Source of the DNA: Sorghum bicolor
Taxonomy: Eukaryota; Streptophyta; Magnoliopsida; Poales; Poaceae
Direction of reading: 5' to 3'
NCBI RefSeq assembly: GCF_000003195.3
Contig: NC_012879.2
Location: forward strand, 25,836,017-25,900,016
Length of the DNA: 64,000 nucleotides
The translations under genes and the position numbers were made by a program. Under the pieces are notes generated by a model, which saw nothing but the letters and a program-made list of their open reading frames with translations, had not been told where the DNA came from and searched no databases. Shown in pieces: positions 53,422-62,755 of this stretch. Position 1 is the stretch's first letter, and the number at the start of each line of letters is the position of its first letter.

Positions 53422-56400
53422 ATGCCTGTAAGACTCGTCGCCGCCGACGACTGGCGCTCGTCGTCGATGACGGAGCGCCGGTTGTTAGAGCTTGAGAAAG
53501 AGGGACTGCTGCGCCGCCGTACCTCGCTATCGTCGCCAGAGTGGATCGCGCCGCCGGCGAGTCACAGGGGGCCTCAGCCGCCCGAGGGCTACGTGGTGTT
53601 GTTCGCCAAGTTCCACCGCCACGGTCTGGGCGCGCCCCCGAGCCGCTTCATGCGGGCCCTCTGCTTCCATTATGGGGTGGAGCTCCAGCACTTCTCTCCG
53701 AACGCCATCACCGTAGCGGCGGTCTTCGCCGCCGTGTGTGAGGGCTAGTTGGGGATGATGCCGCACTGGGAGCTGTGGCTCCACCTCTACAGGGGCGAGC
53801 TTTTCCATGCCCCCACCGGAACCACGGGCGTAAGGAAGCCCGTGCGGGCGGGATGCCTCAATCTGGTGCAGAAGACGGGGAAGACGGACAGGCCGCGGGA
53901 GTACATCCCGGTAGGGTTATCGACCAACCACGCCGGCTGGGACTCCCAGTGGTTTTACCTGCGGAACGATGACAACCTCATACCTTCCTACTCGGGCCAT
54001 CTGATCATGGAGCGTCCAGCGGACTGGACATACGGCGTCGTCCAAGCTCATCAATCTCGGCTCGACCCCCTCCTCGATGCCCTGAAGAAGCTTCGTCAGG
54101 AGGGTTTGACCGCCGCTCTCGTCCTCTCGGCCGCCCATCACCGGAGAGTTCTCCCTTTGATGTCTCGACCGTTGAGGATGGACGAGATGGGCCCTGGCGT
54201 CTCATCTTGGGACCTCGAGGCGTGTCGGATGTCCAACGAGGCTCCGGCGGACGACGAAGTCGCGGCTCGAGTCAGGGCTGCAATTGCCGGTGATTTTCAG
54301 CCGGAGCACGTTACCGGCTTCCCCATGAGACCAGACGCAGGCTCGATCGATCTGGTACGCTTTCTTCTTGCGCGCAGCCTCGATTCTGGGTTTCCTTTCT
54401 CCCCTCTCTTTTTTCTAAGTCTACCTTTGTTTTGGCAGGGTCGGATTGATGTCCGGTCCTCGAGGCCTCCGGTAAAGGAGGACGAGGTTGATCGTGACAA
54501 ACGGCGCCAATCTGCCGAAAAGCTAAAGTCTGCCAAGGACTCTGCAAAGAAGGGGGAGAAGAAGAAGAACCTCGACCGCCAAGCATTAGAGGCGCGTCGA
54601 GCCAAATCCAGGCAGAGGGGGGAGCCTGAGGAAGAATCCCCTAACGATGATGACGATGACGACGAGGACAGCGACGACTCTGAGGGGATGGCATCGCGCC
54701 TCGATCGGATTCTCGAGGGCCCGCCTCGAGGTGACGTCGACGGCCCCCGGACGGAGGCGCCAGTGGAGGGTCCGAGCGGATCTCGTCGCCCCCGGGCCGA
54801 CACCCCTCCCGCGCCCAAGGCGGGCCAGGACGCACCGCGCCCTCCCCCGGTGCCCAGGGAGAGCGGTCTGGCTAGGCCCCAGGCGTCGGGGCCACTAACT
54901 CGTGGTCGCGCCGCGGCCTCTCAGAAAGGAGATGCCGGCCGTAGGAGCGCCAGTCCCGGCGCCCGCCAGGCGGGGACCGACGCGCCTAGGCCAGTGCCTG
55001 CCCTCGAGGGGCTTGGAGCCCTGACGCGGGGTGGCTCGAGGCCCACTGGTCGGGGTGGCGGGAGGCGAGCCGTTCTCCCTGTGGGGTAAGCCTTTTTGAT
55101 GTCGCGGTTTTTGTCTTTCCATTCTTCCACCTTTCCTCATATGCCAACCTTTTCTCAGGCTAAAGCGGACCCTTGAGCAGGCCCAACCATCCATGGCAAA
55201 GAGGCTCAAAACGGGTGCCGCCTCCAAGGAACCAGGTTCGTAGTTTATTTCTGGGCGTTGCGATGTTCTCGTGTCGGTTATCATAATGTCTGACCCTTAC
55301 CCTTTATTTCGTAGGCTCCTCCAGCTCCCAACCTCCAGCCGGCGTCGAGAGGGCTCCGTCTCATCCCGCGCCTACTCCGTCGCCGCCGACTTGTGATGAG
55401 GCGCCCCAGACGCAAGCGTCAGAGGGAGCCCCCGAGCCCCCTCGATTGGGGGTCGAGGGGGAGCCCATCACCATCAGCGATACGTCCGATGGTAACGAAG
55501 CGTCTGGGGGCGCTCGCCCTATGGAGGAGGAAGCGTCGACCCCCAACGTCGCGGGATCAACTCCCTGGCCCGCCGGCCTCCGCACCCTCGAGGAGCAAAA
55601 AAAGAAGAGGGAGGAGGATGAACAGCGGGAGCGCGAGGCGGCGCGGCAGCCACAGGAGCATGAGGCTCAGCAACAGCAGCAACAACAACAGCGGCAGCAG
55701 CAACAGCAACAACCGCAGCAGCAACCGCAGCAGCAGCAACAGCAACCACCGCAGCAGCAACAGCAGCAGCAGCAGGCGGGCCAAGAGGAGGGACCGCTCG
55801 AGCCTCCGCCCCAAGGTTCGGCCCAGCCAGTGCCACCGGAGCCGCAAGAGCTCGGCGAGGAGGAGGACCTGCCGGTGTACGGCCCCCCAACCCCGGCGTG
55901 GCTCCTCCCGGGGGCACCTGCCGCGATCCGGGCAGAGCCGGGGCGAGCGGATGGAGTGGTGGCGCTCGCCTGCCTGAAGCGCATGCCCCCCGACCCCGAG
56001 TCCGATATCAAGAGGACAATTTACGGCATGGACGGGATCGCCCCAGGGTTCCTCCGGGAACGTCGGGCGTGGGAGGACCGCTTTCCTTCCGAGGAGGATG
56101 AAATTGGGGCATCGGGGACCAAGGATGGAACCTAGAAGACGGTGGACGACGACGGACGGTTCCCATGCCTCGTCGACCTGTTCCTGCGCCATGGGGGCTC
56201 CCTCGAGACCGTCGAGGGCCTCATCCGCGGCGTTAAGGCGCGGGCTGACCGGGAGATGGAGCACTGGTGCCCCGACCGCATCCGTATCCGGGCCTCCCAC
56301 GACCCGTCTGAGCCCGACATCTTCCTCGACGATCGGAAGGAGGCGGAGAAGTGGGAACACGTCGAGGAGCTCCGCCTTTGGATGAGGCATGTGGTGGGGC

Positions 56401-57740
56401 TCCTCTCGGACGTTATCAACAATGGGCTCGGCCCGGCTTATTTCGTAAGTGTTTCTCGAACTCCAATCCTCATGGTGCTTTCTGGTTTCTGTATTCTAAT
56501 CCATCCGACCCTTGATTCGCAGGATATGAAAGAGACCTCCCGCATCAAGTCCAGCTTCATACATGCCACGAGGGGCGGTTGGGAGCAGCTCCCCCTCCTC
56601 AAGGATCAACTCCTCGAGTCGCAGGAAAAGCTCCTTAAAGCTTACAAAGATCTCATAGCACTCGAGGAGGAGGAGAAGGCGAGGGAGGCTGCCTTGGCTG
56701 AGGCCCGAGAGGCCTCGAAGAAGGCGGAGGAGGAGACGATGCAGCTACGGGAGCGGGCTCTTACGGTCGAGGAGGCCGCGTCCCGAGCCCGGGAGGAGGC
56801 CCTGTCCTACAAGAGCGTTATCGCGGATCTGGACAAGGAGAAGGGCCTCCTTAAATCCGACCTGGACTCTCTCCGAGAGTCCTTCCGAAAGATGAAGGCG
56901 GAGCATGTGAACGGCGAGGTCGCCAGGGGCGCCACGGAGGAAGCCAAGAAGAAGGCCCTCGAAGATCTCGAGGCGGAGCGGGCTCGATCCCGCAGTCTCT
57001 CTAACGATGTCGAGCGTCTGAAGGGAGAATTGCTGGAGAAGAGTGGGGCCATTGCTCAGGCTGGCAAGGCGATCGAGGATCTCCGCGTTGCCAACACCGA
57101 GCTGGCACGCTCCAACAAGGAGATCGAGGGGGCCAACACCAGGCTGGTTGGCGAGAACACGGCCCTCGAGGAGACCGTACGCGGTATGTTTCCTCTATCA
57201 GATTTCTTTTTCTGAGGTGTGCTTAGTTTTTCCTAAGGTCTCTTTGTATTGGCTTTTACAGGGCTCAAGGACGAACTCCTGGCCGCCCAAACCGAGGCTC
57301 GCAACGCCAGGGCTCAGCTCGAGGCGGAGGTTGCTTTGAACCGTCGAGTGCGGACGGCGATAAGTGATCTCTCGACCTCTTGGGAGGTCGAGCCTATGGA
57401 TGAGTCGAGGGAGGACGCTCGAGGCGACGCCCTGGTCGACCAGTTGTGCTACATAGGCGCGACGCTGCGAGATCGGGTGCGGGACGCCCTCCACATCGGG
57501 GTGAAGCGGGCGATGGCGGTTGTCTGCTCGGGCTTCTCCTACGACATGGAGGTGGTGTCCCATGGCTTCGTCACCGACATCTCCAAGACCGACGCGGAGA
57601 ACGAGGAGAGGCTCCATGCCTTGATCGACGACGCGGAGGCTCCTGGGGAAAGGTTTGCCAAGCTTTTCGAGCCTGAGGTGCTCCCTCCTGAGGCTAGCTC
57701 GGGCGGAGGCGAGGGCGGTGAGGATCGTGCCACGGACTGA
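53422..57740 (+). pseudogene. six-exon antisense gene in Tat, Transposase_28-like, two stops
   Basis: Exons 53422-54354, 54439-55085, 55159-55235, 55315-56444, 56523-57183 and 57262-57740 join in phase with GT-AG borders, giving 1309 codons to the final TGA. The N-terminus (about residues 40-200, GYVVLFAKFHRHGLG, FMRALCFHYGVELQHFSPN) resembles the Pfam 'putative gypsy type transposon' family Transposase_28. Then come Lys/Asp-rich and Pro-rich linkers, poly-Q (55660-55780), a conserved-looking block (about 55860-56440) and a long coiled coil (56580-57210). In-frame TAG at 53746 and 56133 break it. Introns 1 and 4 are multiples of three without stops and might be retained. Its role is unknown; similar antisense genes occur in Grande-type elements. 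Confidence 0.75.
55660..55780 (+). repeat. CAG/CAA repeat encoding poly-Q
   Basis: About 120 bp of mixed CAG/CAA triplets with a few Pro, Arg and Ala codons sits in exon 4 of the antisense gene. The interruptions suggest it is not a simple recent expansion. Confidence 0.8.
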
Positions 57741-58300
57741 GGCCTGCGAGCCTGCTCAGGGCGCTTGAGGCCCCTTGTATGATACTTTGTTAAATCTGTG
57801 GGTAACTGATGCTGTATCACTTTCGTAATTGTTAAATGCCTATTTTGTCTTTCCGCTTGATGCTTTCGTTTCTCTTTGCGCCTACGTTTGTATCCCTTGC
57901 TCGATTTTTCGTAAAAGACCACCTCGATCACTTCAATGGTGGGGAAGTGAGTAGAGTTTCCGTAGCCCGGGGGCGTAGGAGTTCTCCAGCTCGTTGTCCC
58001 TCGGCCTTTGAGGGGCTCGAGGCGCCTTAGCTACTTGAACCGTGCAAGGTTTACTACGTAAGAGAAGAAAACTTCTTGGTTTTTTCGATACTCGGGGGGT
58101 CGTCCCCCTGGTAGCCCCCGAGGGGGTGCTGACTATGATGGGTCATAGTCGGCGCCCCCTTTTAACGTCGAGATCGTGACTTATTAATCTTCTCGGCACA
58201 AAGAAAGAAGAATTGTTTCGAGGGAAGGACTTTATTTATTCATTCATTCGTTTACAAAGTCTTGGTTCGAAACGTAGGCAGGAACATAAGTTTAGAACTT
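57741..58300. other. convergent 3' ends of the antisense gene and Tat pol
   Basis: The antisense gene stops at 57740 and pol, from the other strand, stops at 58301. The 560 bp between hold no ORF. They include a GGTAGCCCCCGAGGGGG block and a nearby inverted pair TGACTATGA and TCATAGTCGG. Transcripts reading past either end would overlap here. Confidence 0.6.
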
Positions 58301-61300
58301 CTAGGGGTAGAATCGACGTAGCTGTTCGATGTTCCATGCGTTGGTGAGAGTTGCCCCCTTTTCGTCCGCCAGCTTGTACGTTCCCGGCTTCAGGACCTCG
58401 GCCACCACGTACGGACCTTCCCAAGGCGGAGTCAGCTTGTGGCGTCCCTGATTGCTTTGCCGGCGTCGTAGGACTAGGTCGCCCACGTTGAGGTCCCTCT
58501 TGCGCACATGCTTGTCGTGGTAGCGTCGAAGCCTTTGCTGATATCTGGCAGAGTTGAAGAGGGCCATGTCTCTAGCCTCCTCAAGTTGGTCGACCACGTT
58601 TTCTTGAGTCTCTTTGTTCGATTGCTCGTTGTAGGCCTTGAGTCGAGGTGACCCATACTCGAGGTCTGTGGGGAGGATAGCCTCAGAGCCGTAGATCATG
58701 AAGAACGGGGTGTATTTTGTGGCCCTGCTTGGTGTTGTCCTAAGGCTCCATAGGACTGAGGAAAGCTCCTCGACCCCTTTTTTGCCGAATTTCTTCAATC
58801 GATTGTAGATCCTTGGCTTGAGTCCTTGCAAAATCATGCCGTTGGCACGCTCGACTTGGCCGTTAGTTCGAGGATGGGCTACTGCAGACCAGTTCACACG
58901 GATGTGATGCCGATCGCAGAAGTCCAAGAACTTTTTGCCGGTGAACTGGGTGCCGTTGTCGGTGATGATGACATTGGGGATCCCAAACCGATGGATGATG
59001 TCGTTGAAGAAAAGGACGGCCTGCTCGGAGCGGATGTTGGTGATGGGTCGAGCCTCGATCCATTTGGAGAACTTGTCAATGGCCACCAGCAAATGGGTGA
59101 ATCCTCCTTTCGCCTTTTGTAGAGGTCCTACTAAATCGAGCCCCCACACCGCAAAAGGCCAGGTAATGGGGATCATCTGAAGAGCGTGGGCAGGCAGATG
59201 CGTCTGCTTGGCGTAGAACTGACACCCGTGACATGATCGTACGAGCTCGATGGCGTCCGCCACGGCCGTTGGCCAGTAGAAGACTTGTCGGAAAGCGTTC
59301 CCTACAAGGGTCCGTGGAGCGGCGTGGTGACCGCAAGCCCCCGAGTGCAGGTCATCGAGGAGTTTTCGGCCTTCTTCCACGGTGATGCAACGTTGTAAGA
59401 CCCCTGTCGGGCTCCGTCGATATAGCTCGTTGTCTTCACCATAGATCACATATGATTTGGCCCGTCGAGCGATACGACGAGCTTCTGACCTGTCTTCTGG
59501 CAACTCGCCGCGGATAAGGCAGTCGAGGAACGGTGTGCGCCAATCGAATGGTCGACCTGGTCGTCGTTCTATCTCCATCATCAAGAGCGTATCGACAGCA
59601 TTGGTTGGTTGGGCGGTGGTGGCGTCGACGCCAGCCCCCGTGCCTAGGTCGACGGATGGCTCGTGAAGATCTTTTGAGAATGCATCAGGCGGCATCGTGC
59701 CTCTGGTCGATGCGATCTTGGCGAGTTCGTCGGCTGCCTCGTTGTAGCGTCGAGCGATATGGACAAGCTCGAGACCGTGGAACCTGTCCTCGAGTCGACG
59801 GACCTCCTTGCAGTACGCTTCCATTTTTGGGTCGTGGCAGCTCGAGGTTTTCATTACTTGGTCGATGACGAGTTGGGAGTCACCTCGGACGTCGAGGCGT
59901 TGGACTCCTAACTCGATAGCGATCTTGAGACCGTTGACGAGGGCCTCATATTCTGCGACATTGTTAGATGCGGCAAAATGAATCCTGATTACGTACCTCA
60001 TGTGGACGCCCAAGGGTGAGATGAACAGCAGGTCGGCTCCGGCTCCAGTTTTCATGAGTGACCCATCGAAATACATCGTCCATAGTTCCGCCTGGACCTG
60101 GGTCGGGGGGAGCTGGGTGTCCGTCCATTCTGCGATGAAGTCTACCAGGGCCTGCGATTTGATGGCCTTGCGAGGCGCATAAGTGAGAGTCTCACTCATG
60201 AGCTCGACCGACCATTTTGCTATTCTTCCCGTGGCTTCTTTGCTCTGGATTATTTCGCCTAAAGGAAAAGACGAGACCACTGTGATGGGGTGGCCAAGGA
60301 AGTAATGCTGCAGCTTGCGACGGGCAAGGATTACGGCATAAATCAGCTTCTGAATTTGGGGGTAACGTGCTTTGGTCTCTGAAAGCACCTCGCTGACGAA
60401 ATATACTGGCCTCTGAACCGGTAACGCATGTCCCTGCTCCTGCCTCTCGACCACCACCGCCGCGCTGACGACCTGGGTCGTCGACGCGACGTAGAGGAGC
60501 AGCGGCTCTGCAGGTTGAGGTGGAACCAGGACTAGTGCCGAGGTCAGCGTCTTCTTCAGCCTTTCGAGTGCTTCCTCGGCCTCGGGGGTCCAAGAAAAGC
60601 GCTCGACCTTCTTTAGGAGTCGATATAATGGTAATGCCTTTTCTCCTAGTCTCGAGATGAAACGGCTCAGAGCCGCCAGGCACCCCGTGACTCTCTGTAC
60701 ACCCTTGATGTCTCGGATCGGCCCCATTTTCGTGATGGCCGAGACTTTCTCGGGGTTGGCCTCGATGCCGCGCTGCGAAACGATGTATCCTAGGAGCATG
60801 CCTCGAGGCACGCCGAAAACGCACTTCTCGGTATTGAGCTTGATCCGGCTGGTGCGTAGGCAGCCGAAGGCAATCTCGAGGTCCTGGATCAGGTCTCCTC
60901 GTCGCTTTGACTTGACGACAATGTCGTCGACGTAGGCCTCGACCGTTGACCCTATATGTTCGCCAAATACATGGAGCATGCAACGTTGATACGTGGCTCC
61001 CGCGTTTCGAAGCCCAAATGGCATGGTCACGTAGCAATACATCCCAAAAGGCGTGATGAAAGAGGTCGCGAGCTGGTCGGACTCCTTCATTTTTATTTGG
61101 TGGTAACCAGAATATGCATCAAGGAAAGAAAGGGTTTCACATCCCGCGGTAGAATCGACAATCTGATCAATGCGTGGCAATGGAAAGGGAACTTTTGGAC
61201 ATGCTTTATTCAGACTAGTATAATCGACACACATCCTCATTTTCCCATTATTTTTCTTAACTAATACAGGGTTTGCTAACCAGTCAGGATGATGAACCTC

Positions 61301-61510
61301 CTTGATGAATCCGGCCATCAAAAGCTTGTGGACTTCCTCGCCAATGATCTTGCGCTTCTCCTCATCGAATCGGCGCAACCGCTGCTTCACTGGCTTGGAA
61401 CCGGCTCGAATCTCCAAGGAGTGCTCGGCGACTTCCCTCGGTATGCCTGGCATGTCCGAGGGACTCCATGCAAACATATCAACATTTGCACGGAGAAAGT
61501 CGACGAGCAC
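58301..61510 (-). CDS. Tat pol: RT, two RNase H domains, integrase
   Basis: 1069 codons without a stop. RT has CVDYTSLNKACPK (around 94-106) and the catalytic YVDD (193-196). A degenerate RNase H (about 335-450) has LYVASTTQ in place of the usual acidic start. A second, archaeal-type RNase H begins at about 478 with MYFDGSLMKTGAG and includes NNVAEYEALVNGL. Integrase shows HSGACGHHAAPRT to CHGCQF, GLDLVGPLQ, ITDNGTQF and NGQVERANG. The first-codon call is artificial: the frame continues upstream through TAG 61517-61519 into PR. Dual RNase H is the hallmark of Tat elements. Confidence 0.95.
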   Translation of the reverse strand: MLVDFLRANVDMFAWSPSDMPGIPREVAEHSLEIRAGSKPVKQRLRRFDEEKRKIIGEEVHKLLMAGFIKEVHHPDWLANPVLVKKNNGKMRMCVDYTSLNKACPKVPFPLPRIDQIVDSTAGCETLSFLDAYSGYHQIKMKESDQLATSFITPFGMYCYVTMPFGLRNAGATYQRCMLHVFGEHIGSTVEAYVDDIVVKSKRRGDLIQDLEIAFGCLRTSRIKLNTEKCVFGVPRGMLLGYIVSQRGIEANPEKVSAITKMGPIRDIKGVQRVTGCLAALSRFISRLGEKALPLYRLLKKVERFSWTPEAEEALERLKKTLTSALVLVPPQPAEPLLLYVASTTQVVSAAVVVERQEQGHALPVQRPVYFVSEVLSETKARYPQIQKLIYAVILARRKLQHYFLGHPITVVSSFPLGEIIQSKEATGRIAKWSVELMSETLTYAPRKAIKSQALVDFIAEWTDTQLPPTQVQAELWTMYFDGSLMKTGAGADLLFISPLGVHMRYVIRIHFAASNNVAEYEALVNGLKIAIELGVQRLDVRGDSQLVIDQVMKTSSCHDPKMEAYCKEVRRLEDRFHGLELVHIARRYNEAADELAKIASTRGTMPPDAFSKDLHEPSVDLGTGAGVDATTAQPTNAVDTLLMMEIERRPGRPFDWRTPFLDCLIRGELPEDRSEARRIARRAKSYVIYGEDNELYRRSPTGVLQRCITVEEGRKLLDDLHSGACGHHAAPRTLVGNAFRQVFYWPTAVADAIELVRSCHGCQFYAKQTHLPAHALQMIPITWPFAVWGLDLVGPLQKAKGGFTHLLVAIDKFSKWIEARPITNIRSEQAVLFFNDIIHRFGIPNVIITDNGTQFTGKKFLDFCDRHHIRVNWSAVAHPRTNGQVERANGMILQGLKPRIYNRLKKFGKKGVEELSSVLWSLRTTPSRATKYTPFFMIYGSEAILPTDLEYGSPRLKAYNEQSNKETQENVVDQLEEARDMALFNSARYQQRLRRYHDKHVRKRDLNVGDLVLRRRQSNQGRHKLTPPWEGPYVVAEVLKPGTYKLADEKGATLTNAWNIEQLRRFYP

Positions 61511-61516
61511 GGCTTC

Positions 61517-62734
61517 CTATTTGGGGTCGAGGTCGGCGCTGATCGTCAGCACTTTGCCGTCGGAGTTGTTGGGGTCGAGCGGGATCTTCTTGGTTCCTTC
61601 CGCCGCCTCGAAGCTGCCCGCATGACGCTTAGGCTCTGGAGCCTCAGCGGCCATGGCCTCGAGCTTTGCAACGAGCTCGGTGGAGCTCTCGACCGCCTCC
61701 CCGTACTCGACGCACTCGACGTCGCACTCGTACGCGTGCTCGAAGGAGGAACTGACAGTGATGACGCCTTTGGGACCAGGCATCTTCAGCTTCAAGTAGG
61801 TGTAGTTGGGTATAGCCATGAACTTGGCGTAGCCCGGGCGCCCGATGATGGCGTGGTACGTGCCTCGGAACCCAACCACCTCAAAGGTGAGGGTCTCCTT
61901 CCTGAAGTTGGCCGCTGTGCCGAAGCAGACCGGTAGGTCAATTCGACCTACTGGCAGTGCCTTTTTCCCTGGCACGACACCATGGAAACCGCCGGCGCTT
62001 GGCTGGAGGCGTCCTCTATCGATGCCGAGGAGGTCGAGGGTCTCGAGGTAGATGATGTTGAGGCTGCTGCCACCATCCATCAGCACTTTCGAGAGTCGGG
62101 TGTTGACGATGATGGGGTCGACGACGAGCGGGTAGACGCCTGGGGCGACTACCTTGTCGGGGTGGTCCTCTCGGTCGAAAGTGATAGGAGTGCTTGACCA
62201 GCTAAGGTATTGGGGCACCGCCATTCTTGCCGCAAAGACTTCGCGACGCTCCCTTTTGCGCTGCCTCATGGTTAATTGAGTCGAGGGCCCGCCATAGATC
62301 ATGTAGCAGTCGTGGACGGCGGGGAAGCCGTCGTCATCTTTGTTGTCCTCCTTGCTGCCAGCCTTCTCTTTCTTAGAGTCATCACGCGTATCTTTTTTGA
62401 ACCCCAGACCGTCGAAATGCTTTCTCAGCATACGACAGTCCTTGAGCTTGTGGTTGGCGCCTCCCTTATGGTAAGGGCACGGCTCCTCCAACATCTTGTC
62501 AAAGATGCCTCCATCCGGAGGGCCTCGAGGCTTCTTTCGATCCATGGCGGCGACAAGGTTGTCATCGGAATCTTCCCGGTGGAACTGCCGCACTTTCTGC
62601 TTCTTTTTATTTTTCTTGAGGCCTCGACTGGAGGTCCCATCTTCGTCGACGGGCTGCTTGCCTTTTCTTCCTTCTGAGCTGAAGAAGGCGCCGACTGCCT
62701 CCTCCCCTGCCGCGTAGTTGGCTACTACGTCCAT
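61517..62734 (-). CDS. Tat gag C-terminus and protease
   Basis: A zinc-knuckle-like CPYHKGGANHKLKDC lies near residue 87. The protease active site is LMDGGSSLNIIY (D-G-G, the form usual in this lineage), followed by FRGTYHAIIGRPGYAKFMAI. It ends at TAG (61517-61519) after DLDPK, where relatives have DPKQE, so CAG to TAG is likely. Upstream, TGA at 62756-62758 separates it from gag in the same frame. Lys/Asp-rich tracts occur between knuckle and protease. Confidence 0.88.
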   Translation of the reverse strand: MDVVANYAAGEEAVGAFFSSEGRKGKQPVDEDGTSSRGLKKNKKKQKVRQFHREDSDDNLVAAMDRKKPRGPPDGGIFDKMLEEPCPYHKGGANHKLKDCRMLRKHFDGLGFKKDTRDDSKKEKAGSKEDNKDDDGFPAVHDCYMIYGGPSTQLTMRQRKRERREVFAARMAVPQYLSWSSTPITFDREDHPDKVVAPGVYPLVVDPIIVNTRLSKVLMDGGSSLNIIYLETLDLLGIDRGRLQPSAGGFHGVVPGKKALPVGRIDLPVCFGTAANFRKETLTFEVVGFRGTYHAIIGRPGYAKFMAIPNYTYLKLKMPGPKGVITVSSSFEHAYECDVECVEYGEAVESSTELVAKLEAMAAEAPEPKRHAGSFEAAEGTKKIPLDPNNSDGKVLTISADLDPK

Positions 62735-62755
62735 CAGCTCGTCGACGGTCTGAGG

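Noticed and set aside
55557..56390. 277-codon minus-strand Leu-rich ORF
   Set aside because: It is the complement of the poly-Q and neighbouring coding exon of the antisense gene; the Leu runs come from CAG repeats.
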